DNA of 48,946 nucleotides, taken from contig JBBBWG010030433.1 of NCBI GenBank assembly GCA_037176905.1, forward strand, positions 1 to 48,946. The letters are read 5' to 3'. Shown piece after piece: positions 22,278 through 34,404 of this stretch. Origin of the DNA: Azolla pinnata (lineage: Eukaryota; Streptophyta; Polypodiopsida; Salviniales; Salviniaceae). The notes under the pieces were generated by a model. The model was not told where the DNA came from, searched no databases, and saw nothing but the letters and a program-made list of their open reading frames with translations. Position 1 is the first letter of the stretch. Each line of letters starts with the position of its first letter. Made by a program: the position numbers and the translations under genes.

Positions 22278-23628
22278 TCTACTGTCAATGTGCTTTGTAC
22301 ATAAATCCGAGGAAAGTGCGAACTCAAGCGTAGATGTGGAACTAGTCCTCAACTTGACAAATCAGACTTTGTTTTGAAGTGAGAGGTGCCAAGTTCCAGC
22401 CCTATTATTATCTATCTTTCTGTCACCCCTAGTCTCAAGACTTCAAAGAATTGTACATAAAGCATACCAAAGCTTAGCATTGAACAAATGCACCAAAGTG
22501 TTTGAAAGAAGTTGCATCTAGTGCAAATTGTCAAAGAAAATTTAGATCATGCTATTCTATCTCGTCCCTTTCTTCGGTGTAGGATAACATTAATGGTTAG
22601 ATCATTGCACACCAGATTTGTAGGCTTCTTCAAGGATTCGGTTAAGTTAGGCGTCGGAAAATTGATGATATGCTACAACCTTATCATATCGAGACTTATT
22701 TGACGATGTTTTGGAGGACATTATTGGACAGCAGTTTGCATGCAAGATTAAGGGAGATTTACCAGAAAACGGCTGACATAATTATAAATTATATAATCAG
22801 AAATTACAAATTAACGCCTACTCTCATCTTCCATTAAAAATTAAAATTCCGTTAGTATAACATTAATTGATTTTATTTCTAATCATTTCCCACTAATTGA
22901 TCCTAATCCATTTCCTTACTATATTTGATAAAAAGAAGCTAGTAATTTTAGAATCTAATTAATTGATGAACGTGTTAATTCAGTGGTAATCAATCAATTG
23001 AGCATCAATCAATTTATTAATTTGGTGTTAACTGAGCTCACAATTAACTGATTAGGTGTCAAATGCACACTTGGTTTTGAATGAACAGCTCTTGTAGCTC
23101 GAATGCCTCCCGTAACTATATAAATTGCTTAAACCCCATTTTAGAGCATGAATGAACATCTCTCCTTTTCCTCTCATTATGTGTTCCTCAGATTTTCCTC
23201 GTATATATACTCTCCTTCTCTCTTTGTTTGTAAACCTTGGACGGGGATAATGCACATTGTCAACCGCACACCAGCCAACAATGGAGTTAGAAATGGAGTT
23301 AGAAATGCAGCTTTTTTCGCCACCGATGAAATCCAACCAAGACAATGCTGAAGCTCAAAGCTGCACATAATCTTCCATCGACTTTATATAAGGTAATTCC
23401 AGCATGCTCTCTAACGGCATCAGAACCAAACTGCCCACAACCAAAGCCATCACATTCAATAACTGGGTCGATTTCCCATTTCAGCTAGTACATTTCCCTT
23501 TTGCCATACCATCTTAGAAAAAGTTGTCTTAATCCAGTCCATCGGGTGAATAAGGAGCATCATTCCATCCCTGTATTTGGTTAAAGAGTTCACTCCCCTC
23601 TATTTTTTCATACATTTTGGTTTGTCAC
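22278..23628. other. Intergenic DNA downstream of the coiled-coil gene
   Basis: No gene is recognised. It is AT-rich up to about 23050, with many TTAATT words. The stretch next to 23629 should hold the 3' UTR of the coiled-coil gene on the - strand. Confidence 0.5.
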
Positions 23629-26600
23629 CTAAAATCCCAACTTCATTGTGTCTATTGTTTCAAGCCGACGAATTTCTTCGGATAATCCCTTTATAATCCG
23701 ATCATCTTCCCCATACACTCCAGTTTGCAGCAAATCAAACTTTTGCTTTTTAAGCCTTCGAATCTCCGCATTCTGAAATTCAGAGAGCTGCAACCCATAA
23801 AAGGAAGCATCGAAATCCTTCCTTTCATCAGCCTGGTTGAGATCTGAATGATGTGCAAGCAAGATCTCATCACTTATGCTGCTTGCTCTGATGTGAGAAG
23901 CATCTATATCTTCCTCTAATTTAACATCTACTCCCGATATGATCGACTTCCCATTTAGTATATCCTCCATAGAGAGCTCGGCCGATAACCAATCATCGAA
24001 TCCAGTTTTTCCTTCTCCTCCATTGAGATGGAAAACTTGTTTTCCAATATCTTTCTCAAATCCATCAACTTGACTAGCATCATTTAAGCCTCTACTTCCA
24101 TAACCAGGCTCTTCATCTCCCACAGCCACAGACCTCAGACGATGAGAGTTTAAGGGTGCGTGATGACTACAATATATGTTTTCCTCATGCCTGACTGCAC
24201 TGTTTATGTCAGGGGCTGATATGGCACCACTCTTTGGAGCTTCTTGCTCATGAATCCGGAGGTGCTCCAACTGTTCTTTTAGTTCACGTATCTCCCTCTT
24301 CTCTTCTTCGTTCTTTTTTGCTTGAGCTTCAATGAGCGACTGGAGCATAACGTGCCCCCTGTCATTAGCATTACGGTCCGCCTCCTCTTGAGTGTGCTGG
24401 CGGTGAAGTTTTGCAAGCTCCTTTGCCATCTTCTGAATCTGAATCAGCAAATAACGTTCGATATACAATTTATAGACCTATATATACAGGCGAGCATAGC
24501 TATACATCCCTAAATTGGTTTTTCACAAATTTCCATCCCTAGAAGTTTTAAAACATTATCATAATAGTAGAACAAGCTTTGAACGTCAATGGATGATTTC
24601 TGAGGCATTTGGTATTTCTCACTGTTTGACCCTATTTGACATACCTGGACCTTGTAATCATTCTTCATTCGGACAGCTTGTTCACAACTTCTCTTAAGTT
24701 CGTTGCATTGTTGTTTCAACAGCATCACCTGTCCAGTGAGCTCTGCTTCTGAAGACTTGCAATGTTCTGACTTGTAGGCACAAAATTCTTTCTCCAAGTT
24801 CCCTAAAGCAATATTAACTGTCGTTAACCGCTTCTCCAACACTGCATGCTGCTCTTTTAATGCACTATATTTTACACGCTCGAGTTCCACACGATGTTCA
24901 CACTCCGAGTGCAATCTTTTAACAGCCACCTGCAATCAGTTAGCAGTTTATTAGTGCTTTGAAGAAAAAGTCCTCCTATGGCATGACTTGGAATTAATTT
25001 CAGATTTCATGCACATCAAATTGTCTCTTCCAAAAGCCTAGCTTAAATATCACCTCAGCATCAGCTGCACGTTGAGTACATTCACGAGTCCAAGCTTCCC
25101 GCCGCATCGATGCTTCTTCCTCTGCCATTACAAGGGTCCTCTCCCTCTTCTCCAATGCAAAAAGCTTAGCTCTGAAAAGAGATCCAGGATCCATTCGTAC
25201 ACACCATAGTCTTGAAAACACATAAAGCATACAAGAGATGGCTCACCTAAATTTGGCTTCAAGTTTGCTGAGCTCCGCACGTGTCTTATCAATTTCCAGA
25301 AGGTTTACCCTTTCCTTTTCCTTCCATTCAGCCTCAAGTGATGCAATCCTCTTGATCTCCTTATCTCTAAGGCTTGCTTTCCATTTTGCTTCTTCAACAC
25401 TTTTCCATCTTTCAAACTCCCATTCTAGCTCATACCTCCGAAGCCTCTCGTCCGCATCAACAACTGGCAATGCCTTATCTAAAGCAGGCACATGAGCTTG
25501 GAGCAGGTTTTCTTGGTTCCCCTTCATACATTTCAGCTTTTTTGGCCTGTCATGTACTGCATGAACTTTCTCCTCTCTCTCTTTGTACAGTTTTATCTTC
25601 ATTTTTGACTCAAGGTCATCTTGGAGCTCTGTCTGTACACCAACTACTTTGGATGGCAGATGCTCATTGAAGTTTTTCTTCAAAAGTTGAAATGGCTCTT
25701 CTAGGCTAATGGTTGGTGAAAGTGGTTTAGTATTTGCTCTAGCATCTCGAACATGTTTGTGAACCATAGTAACTGGACCCAATTCTTCAGCTGAAAGCAC
25801 AACTCTCAACATTCCAATGTTTACCTAGATAGTAAACAAACCTGGGTTCAACAAATTCACCATGTTGAATCATGTCAACGATGTTCCAGACACTAGATCA
25901 TGTACCTTTCCGTCAGGCTGTGAAGGGGAGTAAACAGGAGCATAACCATCGAGCCAAGATTCCTTCATTAAAGATGACATCGGGATTGAAGCAGTGCCAA
26001 TCAAGCTATCTGCCGCATACCTATAAAACATGGTCATCACTTACACCATAAGTAACCCTGGGCTCAGAATTATTATTTTAACAAGATACAAATTTGTATT
26101 AATAGCACAGAAAGGATTACTATCACACTGATCAGATTGATATTAGAAGCCGGCTGCCTCTATACCATTATTACTCTATGCAACCATTATATAGCTACTT
26201 CAAATGTGGGGATCACGGTCATTTTACTTTTCTCGATGGTAGATTTGCGCTTGAAGACATGTATCTTGGGAAAGTGCAGCTGCAAAGCCACTCACAGATG
26301 CAGGTAGCTCCAAGGCGACATAGCTGAAAGCAGTAGTGCACCAGCCATACATGAATCAGCATATGCCAGTCTGTAAACAGAGAAGCCATCAAGAACATTT
26401 ATCGTATGCCCAGTGAGGCACTCTGAATAGAAGATTATGTTCATGCATCACATAACTTGGGGGAAACACCATGATCAATCGAAGATGTAAAAACACACTT
26501 TGCAATAACTTTGAATAGACACTTTGAATGCTGATTTAGAGATCAATTGAGACCCAAAAAAAGGAGTTGTAGAATGACGGCATGACGAATTCGTTGCATG

Positions 26601-27358
26601 TCAGGAAAGGCATGTTGCAAATGCCAGATTATGCAACGGAATGAACGACCCTTAAGCCCTTTAAACCCTTCATTAGCACAATTCGCAGCATCAAAAAACA
26701 AGCTCTTGGGTTCAAATCTCCCAGATACAGATTCTCACTATTCCAAATAGAAATTTTCTAAACCCTTTGATAAGTATCACAGTATTGACAATGCAACTTG
26801 CAACTAGCAGGGAATCCGCCCCATCACGTACCAATCTTCTTCCTAAACTTCCTGGCATACCAGTGTATCAAACTCGCACACAAACTGGCGGTCCCTAAAA
26901 CAGATGCATCATATCAATCTCGAGCAAGCGATTCTATTTCATCAGCATCAGCATATTGGAGCAGCATTCTCTCTCTATTTCCAGTTTCTCACTCCCAGGA
27001 ATTCAAGAAAACAAAAGGGGGGGAAGTATCGAGTGTATGAAGCTAATAAATTTAGGGATTCCCGTCGAATCTATCAAAAATAGACTGTTGTGGAAGGAAC
27101 TACTACTCACCCGTTGGAGAGAGCGACCTCAGAGCCTTTCTGGATGATGGCAGGCGGGTGAGTGCGGATGGGCGCGGTGAGCTTGGCCGCATTGGCAGAG
27201 TTAGGTGTGGACAGGGCGAGATTCACAATCTGGGGAGGAAGGAACACACGGACGCAGGCGTTGATCGCCTTCATGGGGAGACGGAGCCCCGCCTTGAAGC
27301 TCCGCACGTCCACACTCAGCCTGAACATACGGACATCGTCCTCCTTCTCCTCCGCCAT
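23629..27358 (-). CDS. Coiled-coil protein with C2-like N terminus (CEP120-like layout), seven exons
   Basis: On the - strand, exons 27358-27111, 26370-26296, 26020-25906, 25824-25247, 25171-25054, 24929-24645 and 24438-23629 join in frame with GT/AG introns to give 742 aa. Residues 1 to about 165 look like a C2-type beta domain (MFRLSVDVRSF, APIRTHPPA, DSLIGTASIPMSSL, LRVVLSAEELGPV). Residues about 235-520 are charged heptad-like coiled coil (ERLRRYELEWEFERW, KEIKRIASLEAEWKEKER, LEKREREL-type words). The C terminus adds another short helical stretch (IIKGLSEEIRRLETID). A C2 domain followed by a coiled coil recalls CEP120-type proteins, but that is a layout resemblance and no function is assigned. 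Exon 2 is the least certain, as a second acceptor lies within it. The start at 27358 has G at -3 and +4; an in-frame ATG at 27379 would add 7 residues. Confidence 0.75.
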
Positions 27359-27419
27359 CTCAGCCGCAGGTAAGCTCATCAATCGTGCTAGCGATGGCGG
27401 GGACGTCTGCAGACAGTGC

Positions 27420-27490
27420 ACACAGAAGAAGAAGGCGAAGAAGAAAATGAAGAAGAAGAAGAAGAAGAAGAAGAAGGAAGAAGAAAGCCA
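27420..27490. repeat. GAA-rich microsatellite in the coiled-coil gene leader
   Basis: A (GAA)n-type tract on the + strand, (TTC)n in the sense of the gene, lies 60-130 bp upstream of the chosen start codon. Pyrimidine TTC/CT tracts are common in plant 5' UTRs. The in-frame poly-Phe extension it would encode is not credible. Confidence 0.7.
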
Positions 27491-27600
27491 AGAAACTGTC
27501 CACAGTTTGCATTCCAACTTTCCTCTATTCTCTAAAATGCCCCTTCTTCTCAAGCTTTACATTATTTCTACCAAAAATGCCCCCCAATGTTCTGTACATG

Positions 27601-27850
27601 TTTAGGATTTAGGGTTTAGGAGCTATGATTTAGGGTTTAGAGTTTAGGGTTTAGGGGCTAGGGTTTAGGGTTTAGGAGCTAGGGTTTAGGGTTTAGGAGC
27701 TAGGGTTTAGGGTTTAGGGTTTAGGGGCTAGGGTTTAGGGTTTAGGTTTTAGGTTTTAGGGTTCAGAGTTCACATTTAGTGTTTAAGGGTGAGGGTTTAG
27801 GGTTTAGGATTTAGGGCTGGGTTTTCAAGTTTAAGCTTTAGGGTAAGCCT
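27601..27850. repeat. Telomere-like TTTAGGG cluster upstream of the coiled-coil gene
   Basis: Repeats of GGGTTTAGGGTTTAGGAGCTA and variants form the third telomere-like cluster in the window. It is written TTTAGGG on the + strand, opposite to the other two. It begins about 240 bp upstream of the - strand gene start, so it overlaps the likely promoter. Telo-box motifs (AAACCCTAA) in plant promoters bind TRB-type factors; a role here is inference. Confidence 0.85.
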
Positions 27851-29308
27851 CTACAAGCCTCTTCTGCATTCCGACAAAGAGCAGAGATTCTTTGATAGCC
27901 ACCACCCAGCATGGGCCCTCCAGTAACAGTTTGTATTTCCATCCAATACACGTCTCTGATTGCAGTTCTTATCGAGCGATCAAGGGCGAATTAAGAGATC
28001 GACAGAGTGCCACAGTTCTTATCAAGCAATCAATGGATTGATGCTTCAATGGTAGCAACGAATAATACCTCCGATTATTCTCCTCCGCTCAGCTGTTTCG
28101 ATTGCAGAGTAGAATTAACTCGTGCTTTTCTGCGTATGTACATATACTCTTTGACCCTTTCTCTGATCAAACCACATAAACAATCCATTCTAACTTCAAC
28201 CAAAGTCAAAGCGAACCCGAACCCGACCAACTGTAAGCCTTGCAAGAAGGTTAGAGAGGCATATGGACTATACACACTCTTTACATTAAATTTTTTGAAC
28301 AATTTTGATCAAGTTGTTCACATTGGAACTTAGCCAAGAAAAAACAAAAAAAGAAAACAAAAGTCAAGGAAATGTGGGGCCATAGGATGATGGGTGATAA
28401 GAGCTGTTCCACATGGAGTGATGCAGAGAAGAGAGAAGTCAAGGAAATATGGACCATGTGATTGATGATAAGAGCTGTTCCCATGAGTAATGCAGAAGAA
28501 AGGTGAAGGAGCTTCTCCAATGAGTGATGCAAAAGGCCCAGAACCATAGCTAGGATGATAAGAGCTTCCAGCTTGGAACCAAGCCAAAGTCAAGGAAGAC
28601 TGAGGAGGTCTTCTCATAATATAATACCAAGCCAATTCCCCTGTTCATCATTTTGGAGGAATGACAGACAAGACAACATTTGCACAACAACACACAGGCA
28701 ACTAGTCAGTATTTCTGTGATCCATCAATCAATGTTTTACAGGGAAGGATCCATTTTGTTACCCATATATATTGCTGGGATTGAAGCTCTCTTTTCTTTC
28801 TCTCTCAAAATCAAATGGCCCTTCCCCCAAAATGGGGAAGCCCATTACTTCTGATTCCTCTCCATAGCAAGGGAGGCCACTACTTGTTTTCAGCAGAAGC
28901 AGAAGGAATACAATGGCCTCTTTCAGGGAAAGCTTTCATGGGCTGCTGCTGCTGCTGCTTGCTTCTTCTTCTTCTTTCTTCTTCTTCTTCTTTTCATCTT
29001 TCTTCTTCTTCATCATCAGCTTCTTAATCTTCTTCTTTTGCTTGCCATGCCCATAGCCAGGGCAAACGACAGCTAACACATGAGATTGCTAACCAATGTC
29101 AAATGGGCACATTGTGTATTTCAATCTAAGGAATAAGAACATTGCTGTTCATACCCATTTATGGAAGACCATCAAAACTTCCTCCGAATTTTCCTATAAC
29201 TCCGCACTTTTGTGTCGATGCCCTCTGATTGTGAGGGAGCCCAAAAATTTCCCACCATAGCTTCCCCTTATTTTGAAAAGAATGGATGTTTCTTGTTTTC
29301 CTGCTTTG
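27851..29308. other. Intergenic DNA between the coiled-coil and receptor genes
   Basis: No gene is recognised. A degenerate repeat lies at about 28355-28600: AGTCAAGGAAATRTGG near 28362 and 28437 (75 bp apart), a further AGTCAAGGAAGA near 28585, and GATGATAAGAGCT in between. A CTG/CTT microsatellite lies at about 28945-29030. The stretch next to 29309 should contain the receptor gene 3' UTR. Confidence 0.5.
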
Positions 29309-32300
29309 CTAACTATCCTGTTTCTCAGAATTTGTATTAGTGGGTGCTTGAACAACCGAGTCTTCGACAGGTTCTGGGAAGATTTCGCTCGACCCAGGCC
29401 TTCTCTGCGACACTTCTCCTTGGCTGCCTTGAGATCCTCCATTGGCTTGCTGTTTCAACATGCTCTTCTGCAAGTGCTCCTCTCTTAAAGATCCGGGAAT
29501 CGCCACTGCGTCTGATGAGTTGTGCCTCCAGCTGCCAAACAGGGCTGCATTCCACGACCCATGCGAAGAGCCTCGGGACCTTCCTGACCCATTCAGCTTA
29601 TCTTCCCTCACCACTTTCAATGGGTTCTCTAAGGCCTTCAGTATGTACCTCATGGGTGGCCTCTTAGCAGGCTTCGGATTGAGACACGACTTCGCCACTA
29701 TCGACATTGCCCAGACCTCCTCCAACAGATCTTCATCGACTAGCAAGCTCGGGTCTAGGATCTTACTTATCGACTCTTTGTCATCGACACTGATGAGGCT
29801 AAGGGCCCACTCGATCCATGTATCTGTTGAAGGGTCTGTCGACCCACTGATGCCAAGCTTCCCCGAAACGAGCTCAAGAAGCACCTTCCCGAAGCAGTAT
29901 ACGTCATATGCACATGTCGGAACACTACCTGAAAAATATACATTCGATGTTAGTCAGGTCAAATAAATCGATATAATATGGATAGAAACCCCCCTTTAAG
30001 ATGGGGGGGGAGAGAGAGAGAGAGAGAGAGAGATCTATTTTTTTTTTTCTCAAAAAACGATGCAACTTGGTATTAACGAATTACAAAGTTGTACATATTG
30101 TATCTTGATTACAACTACAGCTCTAAATTTGTATATATGGATTGAGTGAAGTTTCATATACCTGCAGCTTCTCCATGCTCTGATGTCCTGTTTCAAAAAC
30201 AAACGGAAAAACAGATATTGTATTTGAGAATTTTGGTACACCTCAGACTGAGATAGCATGTTTTTCAGAAATTATTGATGTGCCCCATCATAGGAAATGG
30301 ACAGGCAAATTAAAATGGAGACTGGACTATGCTCATAGCTATACGTATACATATATGAGCAAAGAGGGGCTTCAACTCAAAAACCTGAGAGTGACAAATT
30401 GGCTACTGCACTTACTGAGATCGGCGGAGAATTTTGGTACACCTCAGACTGAGATAGCATGTTTTTCAGAAAATATCGATGCACCCCATCATAGGAAATG
30501 GACAGGCAAATTAAAATGGAGACTGGACTATGCTCATAGCTATATGTATACATATATGAGCAAAGAGGGGCTTCAACTCAAAAACCTGAGAGTGACAAAT
30601 TGGCTACTGCACTTACTGAGATCGGCGGAGAATGCGTGATAAAACCCCGAGATGAGATTCACCCACAGCAGCACATGCATCGGATAAGCTCCCAAGCCGC
30701 ACTTCAAACTTATCATCAAGGAGGATACTGCTAGCTTGTACATCCCTGCAGCAAAATTGACAAGAATTCTACATCAAATTGCCCAATGTGTCGAAACGGT
30801 CCCCAGCAGTAGCTAACTCACTCTCTACAAAACCCCTATTCAGATCAGAAATTAGTGAGCAATAGGAAAAGCCAGTTCCTGTGCCCAAGCCTACATGGTG
30901 GCTGCACAGACACCCCAAAACCTCAACAGCATTTTCTTCTTCAGGACCCCACTTTTAGCGAGATTCACAGCCATCGTAACTTCCCACATCATATAAATCT
31001 TTTGTTCTTTCTTGCAGCTGGAAGCATGGAAGAATATGGGTATATATATATATATATATATATATACCTGTGCACAAGAGGAGGAGAGCACTCATGATGC
31101 AGGTAATTGAGACCTTCAGCCGCTCCGATGGCGATCTTCAGTCGGGTTATCCAATCCAGGGAGGGCAAAGAATCCTCCATGACATCGTCGTCGACATTCT
31201 TCTTGTGCAGGGCAAACCCAAGATCCTTTCCAGGCATGAATTTGTACACCAGCAGCTTCTCCTCTTCCATCTCGAAACAATGGCCGATCAGCGGCACCAG
31301 CCTCGTGTGAGAGGCTTTGCTGAAGATCTCAAGCTCCGCGACAAAGCCTTCCTTCCGAACCTTGAGAAAGTCGATTCTCTTCACCACGATGGAGACGCCC
31401 CCGTCGAGAACGCCTCGATAGAGATCTCCCGAGTGGCCCGATTTCAGCAAGTTCGAGAGCTCGAAACCTCCCGTAGCTTGCTGCAGCTGAGCATATGTGA
31501 ACTTCTCCCCGAGGCAAACCAGATTGACCAAAACATTGGGAGGGAACGGCGGAGCTGACACGCCCTTCTTAGCAGCCACTGCTGAGTTGGGTTCGCGTTG
31601 CTCGTGTTTCTCCCCCTTTCTTCTTCTTCCTCTTCTTCTTCGAATTATCAAAAAGAACACGAGAAGAAGCACGAGGAGCACGAGGACAAATCCCCCAACG
31701 GAGGCTCCGACGACGATGGGAACGATGTCATCCCTGCGCTTCGAGCTGTTGTGGTCCGATAGGCTCGGAGAAGGCGCAGCTGTGGCACCTTGGAAGGCGA
31801 GGCCCTGCTCTGCGTAGAAGCTCTGGCACTGGTCCAAGCTCCGCTGGTTCACCACATTGGTGAGGCAGTTGTTGTCGAGCTTCGCAGCCGCGGGGAAGGG
31901 GTTAGGCAGAGAGCCCTCGAAGTAGTTGCTCGAAAGGTCAAGCGAGACGTTGTTCACCAACAGGTCTTCCGGGGAGAAGGGAATGGTGCCATAGAAGAAG
32001 TTGTCGGAGAGCAAGATCTGTTGGGCTCGGGCGAAGCCCGAAGGGAGATAGCCTGTGAGGTTGTTGGAGAAGAGGCTGAGCACGAGCAGGTTCGGTAGCT
32101 CCCCGAGCCTGTCGGGCACCGAACCTGAGATCGCGTTCCGATCGAGCGAGAGAACCTCCAGAGCAGCGCAATTCGCGAGCTCCTGCGGGATCGCGGAGCT
32201 CAGCATGTTGCGAGACAATCGCAGCGAGGTGAGAGACGGCAGGGCCCCCAACGATGCAGGAATCGCGCCGCTGAGGGCGTTGAATCCGAGGTCCAGAGCT

Positions 32301-33025
32301 TCCAGCGAGGAGCCCGAGGCGAGAGCATCGGGGATGGAGCCTGTGAGATTGTTGTAGGAAAGATCGAGGAAGGCGAGGCTCGCGAGCTTGCCCAGGGACG
32401 GTGGAATCGGGCCTGTGAGGTTGTTGCGAGCTATGGAAAGCTTGAGGAGCTGCGTCAGGTTCCCCAGCGATGCAGGGATCGAGGAAACGATGGAGGAAGA
32501 GGAAAGGTCGAGGATCTGCAGAGATGGAAGGGAGGAGCCGAGCCAGTCCGGAATGGACCCTGGCAGAGGGAAGCCTGAGGAGTTGAAGGCGAGGAGGTGG
32601 GAGAAGTTCCGCAGAGGCTCCGCAGAGAAACTAGGGTTTGCTGCGCCTTTCACTGTTCTTCGGAGGCCTGTGAGCGTGATGGAGACGACATAGCCATCGC
32701 TGCTGCAGCTCACGCCTTTCCATATGAGGCACGCATCTGTCTTCCGGGGCCAGTACCTGCTTCTGATGCCGAGCGAAGCTCTGAGCGAGAGCAATGTCCG
32801 CGCGTCAGATCTGTTAATGGCGGAAGGAGCTTCTGCAGCCAGCGATGGCAGGGAAAGAGGAGGAGGAGGAGGAGAAGAAGAAGCTTCCATAGCTTCTCCT
32901 GCTCCTCCTTCTTCCCCGATTGCTTCTGCAGATGAGACTTGGCTCAGCCCCGTGACGATGAGGATCGAGAAGCACAGAAAGATCTGTAGATTCCATGCTT
33001 CTGAAGGCATCGATCCACCGATCAA
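29309..33025 (-). CDS. LRR receptor-like (pseudo)kinase, At2g16250 type, four exons
   Basis: On the - strand, exons 33025-31068, 30745-30617, 30187-30162 (26 bp) and 29928-29309 join in frame with GT/AG introns to 910 aa. Layout: signal peptide (LQIFLCFSILIVTGLS); LRR N-cap (SDARTLLSLRASLG, LIWKGVSC); about ten LRRs (SIPASLGNLTQLLKLS style); one membrane helix near 431-460 followed by RRRRGRRRK; and a kinase-like domain (about 515-835). It agrees along its length with the Arabidopsis receptor At2g16250 (HHECSPPLVHRDVQASSILLDD, in two parts; DEDLLEEVWAM; ENPLKVVRED). Lys549 (VVKRID) and HRD are kept. The glycine loop is weak (KSGHSGDLY), the catalytic-loop Asn is Ser659 and the DFG site is LGS (670-672), so little or no phosphotransfer is expected. 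It would act at the plasma membrane; its ligand is unknown. The start is the first in-frame ATG; 33010 is an alternative. Confidence 0.92.
30001..30030. repeat. Poly-G and GA microsatellite in receptor intron 3
   Basis: A run of G followed by (GA)n lies in the 233-bp intron between the 26-bp exon 3 and exon 4. On the gene strand it is a CT/C pyrimidine run. Confidence 0.8.
30229..30633. repeat. Tandem duplication (~200 bp) over the exon 2/intron 2 boundary
   Basis: The blocks at about 30229-30430 and 30431-30633 are nearly identical. The period is 202 bp measured from TTTTGGTACACCTCAG (30231, 30433) and 200 bp measured from TGGCTACTGCACTTAC (30401, 30601). Each copy contains the - strand sequence of the exon 2 end, CGCCGATCTCA|GTAAGTGC. 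Intron 2 therefore carries a second, displaced copy of the exon 2 donor site. Confidence 0.9.
31038..31067. repeat. (TA)n directly at the exon 1 donor site
   Basis: The first intron of the receptor gene starts CACAG|GTATATATA and continues as about 13 TA units, so the splice donor is the first unit of a microsatellite. Confidence 0.9.
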
Positions 33026-34400
33026 CGCATGAAGAGCGCTGCTTCTTCTTGCTGCTGCTGCTGCTGCTGATGCGGCCGAGCTGAGGTTTCAGATCACGAT
33101 CCCCACCACTGATCTCTGTCTGCGTTCTGCAGCTCGCATCCGCATTGCTTGCGAAACCCTAGACTCGTCTCCTTCCGCCTCCTTGAATCTCCAGAAACCC
33201 TAGATATGGTGGAGAGGCTCTGGAACAAGCGTTGAAGAAGCTCCTGCAGACATCGGCGGCGGCGAAGCACGCAGCCATAGCTGGTGTTGCAGCCGCTCAA
33301 CGCCTTGGATCGGAGCAGAAACAAGCCTCTGGATGCAGAAGGAAATATCTACAGGGCGGAGGAGAGAAGCCCTCTCCAAGCTTCCATTAAAGCTGCATAC
33401 TGTGGAGGAGGTTCAAGGTCTCGGAGACCAAAAAGAACACAGTGAAGAGGAGAGTGAGACACAGAGAGAGAGAGAGAGAGAGCTTCTGCTGGGAGCTCTC
33501 AGCTATGGCGTTTGCTAGCTTCTCCGCGAGTAGACTGTAGCTGGTCTTGCAGAGATCTGGGAAGGAACAAACAGAGAAACACAGAGCCTTTGTTTCAGAA
33601 TAGCTAAGGATTTGAAGCTCGAGCGGCAATCAGAGACAAGAAGAAGAAGAAGAAGAAGCTCTGGTCGCCATCGCCATTAAACGCCGCCCCTCTCTCTCTG
33701 CTATGCAATAGAGAGAGAAAGGGAAAGACACAGAGAGAGAGAGAGAGGAGAAAAGACCTCGCGGATTTCCCTTCCTTGGAGCCCTCGAGAAATGGTTCCT
33801 CGATGAAGACGCGCTCCCCAGAAATTTCGTTACAATACAAGCATGAAAAGAATGGTGGATTTGCAGAAGCAGAGCAGAGGAGGAGGGCGATGAAGAAGAA
33901 GAAGAAGAAGAAGAAGAAGATGATGATGATGGTGATGAAGAAGAAGAAGAAGGACAGAGAGAGGGTCCTAGGAGGCAGAAATGGGGAGGAGGGAGGGGAG
34001 GGGTTCCTTCTGTGTTCTTTACCTTTTCTTTTGGCTGAGCAGATTAGCTGTGCGAGAGCTATGGCACTGCGAAGCTTTGCGACAGGGAAGGAAAGGGAAA
34101 GGAGGAAGGAAGGAAGGGAAGGAAGGAGAGATTTGGTGTGAAGCGGGAGAAGCGCGCGATGCGTTGGAAGAAGGAGAGGAGGAGGAGCAGCAGCAGCAGA
34201 AGAAGAAGAAGAAGAAGAAGAAGAAGAAGAAGGAGAGCTTTTGGAGCTGCTGCTGAGAGACGGCTATGGCGTCATCTGCTTCTGCTTCTTGCTGCTTTCC
34301 TGTGTTTGGAGTTTCTGGCTATGGCGGAAACAGAGCTCTCTCTCTCTCTCTCTCTCTCTCTGACTCGCTGAGGGAGAAAGAGAAAACGGAGAAGATGAGT
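33026..34400. repeat. Receptor gene leader region rich in GA/GAA microsatellites
   Basis: It holds (GA)n near 33464-33482 and 33735-33750, (GAA)n near 33640-33657, 33893-33950 and 34196-34232, and (CT)n near 34338-34362. The 5' UTR and promoter of the - strand receptor gene should lie here, but no single TATA box is chosen. Open frames in it are low-complexity by-products. Confidence 0.65.
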
Positions 34401-34404
34401 CCAC

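Noticed and set aside
26695-26725. Box-B-like GGGTTCAAATCTCCC in intron 1 of the coiled-coil gene
   Set aside because: No box A; too little for a SINE call.
31070-31558. 162-aa open frame on the + strand, and several others at 31.5-33.0 kb
   Set aside because: Antisense of the GC-rich receptor exon 1; no family similarity.
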